Positions 24,698 to 32,227 of a stretch of 64,000 nt of DNA are shown here, piece by piece. Below the pieces are notes generated by a model. The model was not told the origin of the DNA. It worked only from the letters and a program-made list of their open reading frames with translations, and did not search any database. Made by a program: the position numbers and the translations under genes. Each line of letters starts with the position of its first letter. Position 1 is the stretch's first letter. This DNA is from Microvirga aerophila. Lineage in GTDB: Bacteria; Pseudomonadota; Alphaproteobacteria; Rhizobiales; Beijerinckiaceae. The DNA lies in NCBI RefSeq assembly GCF_003332305.1, contig NZ_QOIO01000010.1, positions 62,001-126,000 on the forward strand, written 5' to 3'.

Positions 24698-27156
24698 GCT
24701 CTAACCAGTGGTACCTTTGGCACGGTGCGGATGCCTCCGCCCCCATTACCACCGGATCCCTTCGGCTTCACCGACTTTTTCGGCTTGGCCGAGGAGGCCG
24801 ACTTCGCTCGGGGCTTCTTCTTGGCATTCGAGACATCCTTCTCGGGCTTCGGCTTCACCGGCCCGTCCAGATATTCGAAGTCCAAGGTTTGAAGCCCGAT
24901 GTCATCGGTTTTCACGACAACCTTGACCGCACCGCCGTCCTTGAGGCGACCGAACAGGACGCTGTCAGCGAGCGGCGTCTTGATCGTCACCTGGATCAGA
25001 CGGGCCATCGGGCGGGCGCCCATCGCCTCGTCGTAACCATGCTCCACCAGCCAGTCGCGCGCCTCGTCGGACAGCTCAATGGTGACGTTGCGGTCGGCGA
25101 GTTGTGCTTCCAGCTGAAGCACGAACTTGTCGACAACCTTCTGGACGACCTCCTTCGGCAGGTGGCCGAACGAGATGATGGCATCGAGACGGTTGCGGAA
25201 TTCCGGCGTGAACAGCTTGTTGACCGCCTCCGTGTCGTCCCCTTCCCGCTTCGTTCGGGTGAAGCCGTAGGCCGGCCGGGCAAGGTCGGCCGCGCCGGCA
25301 TTGGTGGTCATGATGATGATTACGTTCCGGAAATCGACTTGCTTGCCGTTGTGATCGGTCAGCTTTCCGTGGTCCATGACCTGGAGCAGGATGTTGAAAA
25401 GATCCGGATGGGCCTTCTCGATCTCGTCCAGCAGCAGCACGCAGTGCGGATGCTGATCGATGCCGTCGGTCAGGAGACCGCCCTGGTCGAAGCCTACATA
25501 GCCGGGAGGCGCGCCGATGAGGCGGCTGACCGTGTGGCGCTCCATGTACTCCGACATGTCGAAGCGCAGGAGCTCAACCCCGAGGGACACGGAAAGCTGC
25601 TTGGCCACCTCGGTCTTGCCGACGCCGGTCGGACCCGCGAACAGGTACGAACCGATCGGCTTCTCCGGATCGCGCAGGCCCGCCCGGGCGAGCTTGATCG
25701 CCGAGGTCAGCGCCTCGATGGCCTTGTCCTGGCCGTAGACCACCCGCTTCAGGGTGTCGTTGAGGTGGGCCAGAACCTCGGCATCATCCTTGGAGACGGT
25801 CTTGGGAGGAATGCGGGCCATCGTCGAGATGGTGGCTTCGATTTCCTTGATGCCGATGGTCTTCTTGCGCCGGTTCTCGGGCAGCAGCATCTGGGACGCG
25901 CCGGTCTCGTCGATCACGTCAATCGCCTTGTCCGGCAGCTTCCGGTCGTTGATGTAGCGGGCCGAGAGCTCCACCGCGGCCTTCACGGCCTCGTTGGTGT
26001 AACGGAGCTTGTGGAACTCCTCGAAATAGGGCTTGAGGCCCTTGAGGATCTCGATGGTATCCGGCACCGATGGCTCGTTGACGTCGATCTTCTGGAACCG
26101 GCGCACGAGGGCGCGATCCTTCTCGAAGTACTGGCGGTACTCCTTGTAGGTGGTCGAGCCGATGCAGCGCAGGGTGCCCTGAGCGAGAGCGGGCTTGAGA
26201 AGGTTCGAGGCATCCATCGCCCCGCCGGAGGTCGCGCCGGCGCCGATCACCGTGTGGATCTCGTCGATGAACATGATGGCGTTCGGATGCGCCTCGATCT
26301 CCTTCATCACCTGCTTCAGGCGCTCTTCGAAGTCGCCGCGATAGCGGGTTCCGGCGAGCAACGTGCCCATGTCGAGGGCGAAGACGGTCGCCCCCTTCAG
26401 GACCTCGGGCACCTGACCGAGGACGATCTTGCGGGCCAGCCCTTCCGCGATGGCGGTCTTGCCGACGCCGGGATCGCCTACGAGAAGCGGGTTGTTCTTC
26501 TGGCGACGGCACAGAACCTGGATCGTGCGCTGAACCTCGCCTTCGCGGCCGATCAGCGGATCGATCTTTCCGTCCTTCGCCTTCTTGTTGAGATTGACGC
26601 AGTAGGCGTCGAGCGCGTCGCCCTTCTTCTTCGGACGGGCGTCGGATTCCTCCTGGGTCGGGCGCTCGTTCGCCTCTTCCTCGCTGCCTCGCGGCGAGCG
26701 GCTCTCGGAGAGGCCCGGACGCTTGGCGATGCCGTGGCTGATGTAGTTCACGGCGTCGTAGCGGGTCATGTCCTGCTCTTGCAGGAAGTAGGCGGCGTGG
26801 CTTTCGCGCTCGGCGAAGATCGCCACGAGCACGTTGGCGCCGGTCACTTCGTCCCGTCCGGACGACTGGACATGAATGACCGCTCGCTGGATCACGCGCT
26901 GGAACCCGGCAGTCGGCTTCGAATCCTGGCGTCCATCGGCCACGAGGTTCGCGAGCTCGCTGTCCACGTACTCAACGAGATTTCGCCGCAGGACATCGAG
27001 ATCGACGTTGCAAGCCCGCATCACCGCCGCAGCGTCCTGATCGTCGATCAGCGCCAGCAGCAGGTGCTCCAGGGTCGCATATTCGTGACGGCGCTCGCCC
27101 GCGAGAGCGAGAGCTCGATGAAGGGCTTGTTCAAGACTGCGAGAAAAGCTCGGCAA
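24694..27156 (-). CDS. clpA: ATP-dependent Clp protease ATP-binding subunit ClpA
   Basis: The 820-residue AAA+ unfoldase feeds substrates to ClpP. The N-domain (about 1-145: [21 protein letters not shown]) is the ClpS-binding part. The first ATPase module has Walker [10 protein letters not shown] near residue 228 and the second GPTGVGKTE near 505, with the ClpA-type C-terminal domain ending [16 protein letters not shown]. After about residue 765 comes an extra tail rich in Lys, Ser, Pro and Gly (KKKPRAKS and GGNGGGG), absent from E. coli ClpA. It lies 30 bp after clpS and shares the transcript with it and with the coupled small membrane protein. Confidence 0.95.
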   Translation of the reverse strand: MPSFSRSLEQALHRALALAGERRHEYATLEHLLLALIDDQDAAAVMRACNVDLDVLRRNLVEYVDSELANLVADGRQDSKPTAGFQRVIQRAVIHVQSSGRDEVTGANVLVAIFAERESHAAYFLQEQDMTRYDAVNYISHGIAKRPGLSESRSPRGSEEEANERPTQEESDARPKKKGDALDAYCVNLNKKAKDGKIDPLIGREGEVQRTIQVLCRRQKNNPLLVGDPGVGKTAIAEGLARKIVLGQVPEVLKGATVFALDMGTLLAGTRYRGDFEERLKQVMKEIEAHPNAIMFIDEIHTVIGAGATSGGAMDASNLLKPALAQGTLRCIGSTTYKEYRQYFEKDRALVRRFQKIDVNEPSVPDTIEILKGLKPYFEEFHKLRYTNEAVKAAVELSARYINDRKLPDKAIDVIDETGASQMLLPENRRKKTIGIKEIEATISTMARIPPKTVSKDDAEVLAHLNDTLKRVVYGQDKAIEALTSAIKLARAGLRDPEKPIGSYLFAGPTGVGKTEVAKQLSVSLGVELLRFDMSEYMERHTVSRLIGAPPGYVGFDQGGLLTDGIDQHPHCVLLLDEIEKAHPDLFNILLQVMDHGKLTDHNGKQVDFRNVIIIMTTNAGAADLARPAYGFTRTKREGDDTEAVNKLFTPEFRNRLDAIISFGHLPKEVVQKVVDKFVLQLEAQLADRNVTIELSDEARDWLVEHGYDEAMGARPMARLIQVTIKTPLADSVLFGRLKDGGAVKVVVKTDDIGLQTLDFEYLDGPVKPKPEKDVSNAKKKPRAKSASSAKPKKSVKPKGSGGNGGGGIRTVPKVPLVRA

Positions 27157-27186
27157 CGGACTATCCTTTGTGAGACGGTGTCTCGG

Positions 27187-27579
27187 CTAATTCTTTTCCA
27201 TTACGCATTGCAGAGGATGCTGGTGCTTGCGGGCGAAATCCATCACCTGCGTCACCTTGGTCTCCGCGACTTCGTAGGTAAATACTCCACATTCTCCGAC
27301 GCCGTTCTGATGGACATGCAGCATGATCCGGGTGGCGTCTTCACGGTTTTTGTTGAAGAAACGCTCCAGCACATGCACCACGAACTCCATGGGAGTGTAA
27401 TCGTCGTTCAAGAGGAGAACGCGGTACAGGTTCGGGCGTTTCGTCCGCGGCTTGGCTTTTGTGACGATGGCGGTATTCGAACGTCCGCCGTCATCGCCAC
27501 CGCCGGGAGGCTGGGACCCGCCGGCGGATACGAGAAAGTGCCCCGACCGGGCCAGAGCGCCCTGATTCAACCGCAGCAT
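27187..27579 (-). CDS. clpS: ClpS, N-end rule adaptor for ClpAP
   Basis: The 130-residue form from ATG 27579 contains the ClpS core: [20 protein letters not shown], then [23 protein letters not shown] and the end [17 protein letters not shown]. The Asn-Asp-Asp and the His of MLHVHQ line the pocket that binds N-degron residues, and the start of the core is the ClpA-binding part. A Gly/Pro-rich linker of about 45 residues precedes the core. The start is uncertain: the frame stays open further upstream and no strong ribosome site is evident. clpA follows after 30 bp. Confidence 0.92.
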   Translation of the reverse strand: MLRLNQGALARSGHFLVSAGGSQPPGGGDDGGRSNTAIVTKAKPRTKRPNLYRVLLLNDDYTPMEFVVHVLERFFNKNREDATRIMLHVHQNGVGECGVFTYEVAETKVTQVMDFARKHQHPLQCVMEKN

Positions 27580-27782
27580 GCTAATAGGACCGACCCTCTT
27601 TTTGTTATGAGCCGCGATCTCGACCTTCGTCGCGACCACTGCGCTCCACCGAATGTATAGTCCCTCCGTTCGGTTCGCTAGATCAACCAGATGGGTCGTC
27701 GCAGGTCCGTGATGAAGAGCGACATCTTGGCCATGGGCTAGATGGGCGACCGAAGGTCGCGAGGGTGCAGCAGTCCCTGAAA

Positions 27783-27812
27783 CGAAAAACGCCCGGCGCA
27801 GCGGCCGGGCGT
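27783..27812 (-). terminator. Rho-independent terminator after the phasin gene
   Basis: On the minus strand the stem ACGCCCGGC / GCCGGGCGT (27789-27797 with 27804-27812) with a 6-base loop is followed by a run of T. It lies about 30 bp after the phasin stop and separates it from the clpS transcript, which starts further left. Confidence 0.88.
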
Positions 27813-27843
27813 CATTCAAAGGCAGGTGCCTAAAAGTTTTAGG

Positions 27844-28179
27844 TCAGGCGGTCCGCTTGGCCAGCAGCCCTTCATAGGGCTTGATGGTCTCGGTCGCGAG
27901 GGTGGAGTAGAGCGCGCCCATTCTGGCCGACTGGCTAACCAGGTTGTCGTAAGCGCCCTTCAGGTAGTCGGTCTGAATTTCGACGGCCTTGTCGAGCGTC
28001 CGGACGCCGAACAGCTTCTCGAGCGTGGACGAGCTGTGCTCGAACGACTTCTTGGCGAACTCGGCGGTCTCGGTCGCGATGGCCTGAGCGTTGCTGGAGA
28101 AAGCGCCGAGCGCCTTCACGGCGGCATCCACGTTGTCCTGACCCAGCTTCTGGATTTGGTCGAGCGATTGAAGCATCAT
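27844..28179 (-). CDS. Phasin (polyhydroxyalkanoate granule-associated protein)
   Basis: The protein has about 111 residues from ATG 28179 (ATG 28176 and 28188 are alternatives; GGGG just upstream favours 28179 or 28176). It is a single amphipathic helical domain of the phasin_2 type: SLDQIQKLGQDNVDAAVKAL, AIATETAEFAKKSFEHSSST and a final YLKGAYDNLVSQSARMGAL. Phasins coat PHB granules in the cytoplasm and limit their coalescence. The promoter carries a near-consensus -35 and two GTGC-N3-GCAC palindromes, so control by a PHB-sensing repressor such as PhaR is likely (inference). Confidence 0.85.
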   Translation of the reverse strand: MMLQSLDQIQKLGQDNVDAAVKALGAFSSNAQAIATETAEFAKKSFEHSSSTLEKLFGVRTLDKAVEIQTDYLKGAYDNLVSQSARMGALYSTLATETIKPYEGLLAKRTA

Positions 28180-28234
28180 GAACCCCATCAATTGAAAATC
28201 GGCCGGGCATGACGCCGAGGCCTGACGATCACAT

Positions 28235-28285
28235 ATCTTAGGTGCATCGCACAAATTATGTCAAGAAAATTGTGCACTGCACAAT
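28235..28285 (-). promoter_or_regulatory. Phasin promoter with two GTGC-N3-GCAC operators
   Basis: On the minus strand TTGACA (28259-28264) and TAAGAT (28235-28240) are spaced by 18 bp. Just upstream lies the perfect palindrome ATTGTGCA-G-TGCACAAT (28269-28285), and the spacer itself contains a second copy of the core, TTGTGCGATGCACC (28241-28254). A protein bound at the second site would block RNA polymerase. TGC/GCA half-sites are known for PhaR-type regulators; the assignment is inferred. Confidence 0.65.
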
Positions 28286-28428
28286 AACTCGACCATTGCT
28301 CTGATCCCTGTTAACGCCCCCGTAACCGCAACCTCTTACGGTTGGTGACTGTGTCGCGTCGGCAACGATCTCCACCAAGGAGCGGCTGGCGCAGGGGCCT
28401 GAGACCAAACGAACAGGGATGTTTAAGG

Positions 28429-30015
28429 ATGAACTCAGTTTGGGCAGGACGTCGAAGAGCGTTGGCTTGCTTCGGCGTCGCAGCGTCAGTCGCCATTGCT
28501 CTTTCCTCCCCGGCCGAAGCCGCGCGCCGCAAGGCCAAGCCGTCCGGTGGGGGCTACAGCCCTCCATACGCCTCCATCGTGGTCGATTCCAAGACGGGTA
28601 AGATCCTTCAGGGCGAGAACATCAACGAGCCTCGTATCCCGGCGTCGATCACGAAGGTCATGAGCCTTTATCTCTTGTTCGAGCAGCTTGAGCGCGGCCG
28701 CGTTCGCCTCGACACTCCCTTTACGGTTTCGTCCTACGCTTCGAGCCAGGCTCCGACGAAGCTCGGCCTGCGGCCCGGATCGACCATCGAGGTCGAGGAT
28801 GCCATCAAGGCTATGGTGACGCTCTCGGCCAACGACGTCTCGGTGGTCGTGGCGGAGAACATCGCTGGATCGGAAGACGCCTTCGCTGAAATGATGACGC
28901 GCAAGGCCCGGGAACTCGGCATGAGCTCAACGGCCTTCTACAATCCGCACGGTCTCCCGCACTCGCCGCCCAACATCACTACCGCGCATGATCTCTCGAT
29001 CCTTGGGCGGGCGATCCAGGATCGTTTTCCGAAGTATTTCGGCTATTTCTCGACCCGGTCGTTCCAGTACGGATCGCGCACCATCCGGGGCCACAACCGG
29101 CTCCTTGGCAAGGTCGAAGGCGTGGACGGCATCAAGACCGGCTATACGCGTCTCTCGGGTTTCAACCTGCTCACCTCCGTGAACACCGACACCCGCAGCG
29201 TCGTCGCCGTGGTGCTTGGCGGCCGTTCCGGCGCCTCACGTGACCGGCAGATGGCCTCCCTGATCGACGATCATCTGCCCCGCGCCTATGCGGGAACGCG
29301 GATTGCCCCACCCGTGGTCGGCGGCGGACAGCCGACGATGGTCGCGGACGCACCCGCGCCGCGCGTGGCGGACAGGAATGTCGAGACAACCGCCTCGGCT
29401 TCCCCAGCTCCCGTGAAGGTGGCGTCGGCAACTCCCGAGGCGCCAGCTCCGCAGGTGGCGCCCGAGCGCAAGCCGCTCGATTTGAACGCACTCCGGCCCG
29501 TCGTGGCCTCGGCATCGGGCGCGAGCTCGACCACCACGCCGTCCTCCAGCTCGACCGTCCGGTGGCAGAAGGGACCCGACGCGGTTCCCCAGAATACGCA
29601 GTCCTTCGCGGCCCTTCCGGCCGACGTCGTCCGGACGCAGCCTGCCCCGGCACCGAAACCCGCCGTCCAAGCGAAGATCGAGGACCGCGGCCCGGCAAGC
29701 CCGGTAGCGCCGGTGAAGGTCGCCAAGGCTGAAGTCCCCGAGGTCAAGAAGGTCGAGCGCCCCACCGTGACCGGATGGGTGATCCAGCTCGGAGCTACGG
29801 ATGATGAGACGAAGGCCAAGGCAATGCTCGACTCGGCACGCTCACGCTCTGGAAAGCTCTTGGCCAAGGCCTCACCGTTCACCGAAAAGGTCACCAAGGA
29901 CGGGAGCACTCTCTATCGCGCCCGCTTCTCCGGCTTCGACGAGTCGGGAGACGCCGAAAAGGCTTGCAAGACCTTGAAGAAGAGCGGCTTTGCCTGCTTC
30001 GCCTCGCGCGGCTAG
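28429..30015 (+). CDS. D-alanyl-D-alanine carboxypeptidase (PBP5/6 family) with C-terminal SPOR domain
   Basis: The 528-residue precursor has a signal peptide (about 1-32, ALSSPAEAA), a class C low-molecular-mass PBP domain with Ser73-x-x-Lys76 (SITK), Ser133-Ala-Asn135 and Lys236-Thr-Gly, then a Pro/Ala-rich linker of about 180 residues and a SPOR domain at about 450-528 (GWVIQLGATDDETKAKAML). The enzyme trims the terminal D-Ala of peptidoglycan stem peptides; SPOR domains bind denuded glycan at division sites, so septal localisation is expected. ATG 28429 begins the signal peptide and has AAGG upstream. The TAG stop is part of a dispersed repeat (copy C). Confidence 0.92.
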   Translation: MNSVWAGRRRALACFGVAASVAIALSSPAEAARRKAKPSGGGYSPPYASIVVDSKTGKILQGENINEPRIPASITKVMSLYLLFEQLERGRVRLDTPFTVSSYASSQAPTKLGLRPGSTIEVEDAIKAMVTLSANDVSVVVAENIAGSEDAFAEMMTRKARELGMSSTAFYNPHGLPHSPPNITTAHDLSILGRAIQDRFPKYFGYFSTRSFQYGSRTIRGHNRLLGKVEGVDGIKTGYTRLSGFNLLTSVNTDTRSVVAVVLGGRSGASRDRQMASLIDDHLPRAYAGTRIAPPVVGGGQPTMVADAPAPRVADRNVETTASASPAPVKVASATPEAPAPQVAPERKPLDLNALRPVVASASGASSTTTPSSSSTVRWQKGPDAVPQNTQSFAALPADVVRTQPAPAPKPAVQAKIEDRGPASPVAPVKVAKAEVPEVKKVERPTVTGWVIQLGATDDETKAKAMLDSARSRSGKLLAKASPFTEKVTKDGSTLYRARFSGFDESGDAEKACKTLKKSGFACFASRG

Positions 30016-30064
30016 AGCATCGGATCAGACAATGGATTCCGCGTTTGGGATCCGTCCGATGTTC
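30012..30064. repeat. Dispersed palindromic repeat, copy C (short, decayed)
   Basis: It starts CTAGAGCATCGGATC and ends GATCCGTCCGATGTTC, a degraded form of the termini seen at 4699-4806 and 5533-5640, but only about 53 bp long. As in the other two copies, the first TAG is the stop codon of the upstream gene. Confidence 0.7.
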
Positions 30065-30101
30065 AGGTTTGTACTCTGCGCATGATGCGCTGATGACGAC
30101 C

Positions 30102-30126
30102 CGCCGGCGCGCTTATAGCGCCGGCG
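30102..30126. terminator. 9-bp GC hairpin between convergent genes
   Basis: CGCCGGCGC (30102-30110) pairs exactly with GCGCCGGCG (30118-30126) around a 7-base loop, between the carboxypeptidase gene and the convergent DnaJ-domain gene. There is no strong T-tract, so efficiency is uncertain. Confidence 0.6.
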
Positions 30127-30159
30127 ACCTTTCCCAGTAACCGGATCGCGCGTGGAGTA

Positions 30160-30873
30160 TCAGCGATGTCGGCTCAGCAAGGTTTCTCTGGCCTGGTTCA
30201 CTCGGGTCGCGAGATACGCCGTTCCCCCCTGGTCGGGGTGGAGCTTCTTCATCAGCGTCCGATAAGCTTTTTGGACCTCGTCGACGCTCGCGCCCGGTTG
30301 AAGCCCCAGGACCTGATAGGCTTCATCTTTCGACATTACGCTCGAACGCGCGTGAGTGCGCGTCCGCGTGTCGCGATCTCCCTGAGCGTATTCGCGCCAA
30401 CCGGCAAACCGGCGGTCAAAATAAGCCTCTAGGAGCGACACGCCTTCAGGATCGAACGCGCTGCATTCCTCGTGGAGGCGGCGCAAGCTCTTCTGGTCGA
30501 GCTCGGACAATGGCCTGCCGACGAAAGCGCCGGCGAGGACCGTGCCCTCGATCCGACCAGACGCGTGGTCAATTTCCATCTCGATCATGGCGGAGCGGAT
30601 GCGTGAAAATCGGCCGGCTGACGCGCCCTGTTTTCGCCGCCACGGGCCCGGCAGGCTGATCCCGGACCAACCAAGCGCCCAGGCGCCGAAGCTCCCCAGG
30701 AGGAGCGCCGTTCCGATTTGCCCCTTGGCGCCGAGAATAGCCGCGACGCCAAGCGCTGCGACTCCGGCGACGACCTTAAGGGCTTTTGCCACAGCGGCCG
30801 TATCTGATCGTACGAAGGCTTTGGAAAGCCACCAGAGAAGCGCCGCGACTGCAAGCCCGTACAGCAGCATCAT
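30160..30873 (-). CDS. Membrane-anchored DnaJ-domain protein (TIM14/DjlA-like topology)
   Basis: The 237-residue protein starts with a membrane helix (LLYGLAVAALLWWLSKAFV), has a second hydrophobic stretch near residues 38-70, a middle region with GRIEGTVLAGAFVGRPLSEL, and ends with a J domain of about 55 residues (DEAYQVLGLQPGASVDEVQKAY and the LHPDQGG loop). The HPD tripeptide that stimulates DnaK ATPase is intact. The J domain would face the cytoplasm. ATG 30873 has GGGG upstream; GTG 30882 and ATG 30870 are alternatives. Similar proteins are common in Rhizobiales with unknown client. Confidence 0.82.
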   Translation of the reverse strand: MMLLYGLAVAALLWWLSKAFVRSDTAAVAKALKVVAGVAALGVAAILGAKGQIGTALLLGSFGAWALGWSGISLPGPWRRKQGASAGRFSRIRSAMIEMEIDHASGRIEGTVLAGAFVGRPLSELDQKSLRRLHEECSAFDPEGVSLLEAYFDRRFAGWREYAQGDRDTRTRTHARSSVMSKDEAYQVLGLQPGASVDEVQKAYRTLMKKLHPDQGGTAYLATRVNQARETLLSRHR

Positions 30874-30961
30874 GTCAATCACCCCGTCCTGTCATGTGGG
30901 CGGGAACGGAGCGGTTGTAAATGCGTCCCAGCAGGAACCCGTTCGGCTTTATGATGCAAAT

Positions 30962-30984
30962 GCGGGTGAGATGACCTCACCCGC
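30962..30984 (-). terminator. Hairpin after the 125-residue protein gene
   Basis: GCGGGTGAG (30962-30970) and CTCACCCGC (30976-30984) are perfect complements with a 5-base loop, 10 bp beyond the stop of the minus-strand gene. On the minus strand it is followed by ATTTGCAT, a weak T-tract. Confidence 0.5.
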
Positions 30985-30994
30985 TTGGTTGTTT

Positions 30995-31372
30995 TCAGTG
31001 GAGAAGGCGACCCGGACTGCGCTGACTTTCCCGCTCCCACGCCTGGATCACAACCCCGTTGATGCCGACATCATGCAGCCGGTCGCTCAGATCGATGAAG
31101 TGACGCTCGGTGGTCTCGACATCGATTTCGATCTCGATCTGATCGTTTTCGACGTGGGTTTCTTCGGAGGCGTCAAGTTCCAAGGCAGCATAGCGCTCAT
31201 AGGCGGCCGACATCTCGGCATAAGCGAACGCAACCGGAAGTGTGCGGAAAATTGTTGAAAACTCCTCGTCTAAATCGCCAGTCGCCAGATCACGCATTTG
31301 GACGAGATACCCGTCGTCATGCTCGCACACTTCATAACGCCAGTGCCGACCTTCGGATGCTGCTAGAAGCAT
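30995..31372 (-). CDS. Hypothetical protein, acidic, unknown function
   Basis: The 125-residue protein is rich in Glu and Asp, with RHWRYEVCEHDDGYLVQMRD near the N-terminus and a middle helix LPVAFAYAEMSAAYERYAAL. No signal peptide, membrane segment or known motif is apparent. I chose ATG 31372 because GGAGG lies seven bases upstream, which rules out the GTG four codons earlier. It may share a transcript with the small genes upstream on the minus strand. Function unknown. Confidence 0.65.
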   Translation of the reverse strand: MLLAASEGRHWRYEVCEHDDGYLVQMRDLATGDLDEEFSTIFRTLPVAFAYAEMSAAYERYAALELDASEETHVENDQIEIEIDVETTERHFIDLSDRLHDVGINGVVIQAWERESQRSPGRLLH

Positions 31373-31452
31373 CGCCACCTCCACTCAACTGAACTGCTGA
31401 GCCAATGCGAATCGAGGCTTTGCGGTTCCAAGGGGGCGGCTAGCTAAAAGGT

Positions 31453-31710
31453 CTAGCGCCGGACGCCCATCTCGGCCCGAACACGACCCCCGATCTGCAC
31501 CTTGGTGCCATTGCCGAGATCGATCATTCCGTTGTCATTCCGAAGGCGCGCCTGCTCATTCGTCCTGCCGGTGCCGGTCCGAACCGGGTCCTTGCATTCG
31601 GCCGGAAGCTGAACGCGAACGCCCTCCGGAAGGTCGGGAGTGCGGCACTCTTTCGCAACCGCGGGCCCAGCGCCAAGCGCCGCAATAGCCAGAAGGGCAA
31701 AAAACCTCAT
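31453..31710 (-). CDS. Small secreted hypothetical protein
   Basis: The 85-residue precursor has a clear signal peptide (MRFFALLAIAALGAGPAVA) and a short mature part with two cysteines about 17 residues apart (KECRTPDLPEG and LPAECKDP) that could form a disulfide in the periplasm, then NGMIDLGNGTKVQIGGRVRAE at the end. GGAGAC lies 5 bp before ATG 31710. It starts 25 bp after the DUF1489 gene on the same strand, so the two are probably cotranscribed. I recognise no family. Confidence 0.7.
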   Translation of the reverse strand: MRFFALLAIAALGAGPAVAKECRTPDLPEGVRVQLPAECKDPVRTGTGRTNEQARLRNDNGMIDLGNGTKVQIGGRVRAEMGVRR

Positions 31711-31735
31711 GATCGTCTCCATAGATCGACACCCG

Positions 31736-32179
31736 CTACAGCAGGCCCAGCTCGGCCAGCTGCCGTCGCATATCCTCGGGCATTCGCGCAAGATCGCTCG
31801 CTTCCGGATCGATATCGCGGGGCGCATCCTTGAGAGCGAGGTAGCGCCAGCCCTGGAAGGGCCGATATGGGCGCGGCTCGACGGGCACGACCACTGGCTC
31901 GAGCACCAGGCGGCAGCGCCCGATCCCGTCGCCGTCGGTGAAGGGCCGAACGTCCAGCAGAGCTTGTCGGCACGCAACCTGACCGCGTATGACCCAGAAC
32001 AGGGAGCCGCCCGCCAGCAGCTCGTCCATGCGCTTGGGCACCATACGAGTAGTATGGGTCTGCTCGTATTCGCGGCCGAGGCGCCGGAAATGGGACCGGT
32101 TTTCCTCGATCCAATCCTCGAGATCGGTGATCGTGTCGCAGCCGACGCAGAGCTTGATCAGGTGAAGTGACATCTGCAT
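31736..32179 (-). CDS. DUF1489 family protein
   Basis: The 147-residue protein begins SLHLIKLCVGCDTITDLEDW, a hallmark of DUF1489, and continues with a basic middle (THTTRMVPKRMDELLAGGSLFWVIRG) and an acidic C-terminus. The family is nearly confined to alphaproteobacteria and has no known function. The Cys-Gly-Cys-like part near the start and the conserved RMVPKR segment are the most notable residues. It lies 48 bp after the biotin carboxylase gene and is probably cotranscribed. Start 32173 is an alternative. Confidence 0.85.
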   Translation of the reverse strand: MQMSLHLIKLCVGCDTITDLEDWIEENRSHFRRLGREYEQTHTTRMVPKRMDELLAGGSLFWVIRGQVACRQALLDVRPFTDGDGIGRCRLVLEPVVVPVEPRPYRPFQGWRYLALKDAPRDIDPEASDLARMPEDMRRQLAELGLL

Positions 32180-32227
32180 GTTCAACCACGCGCGCAAGGG
32201 GCCGGAAATCCGGCGATGCGCCGCAGC

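Noticed and set aside
24658-27660. Plus-strand open frame of 1000 codons
   Set aside because: It is the antisense of clpA and clpS. Long antisense frames are expected in GC-rich coding DNA, and the translation has no domain while the minus strand has clear ClpA and ClpS motifs.
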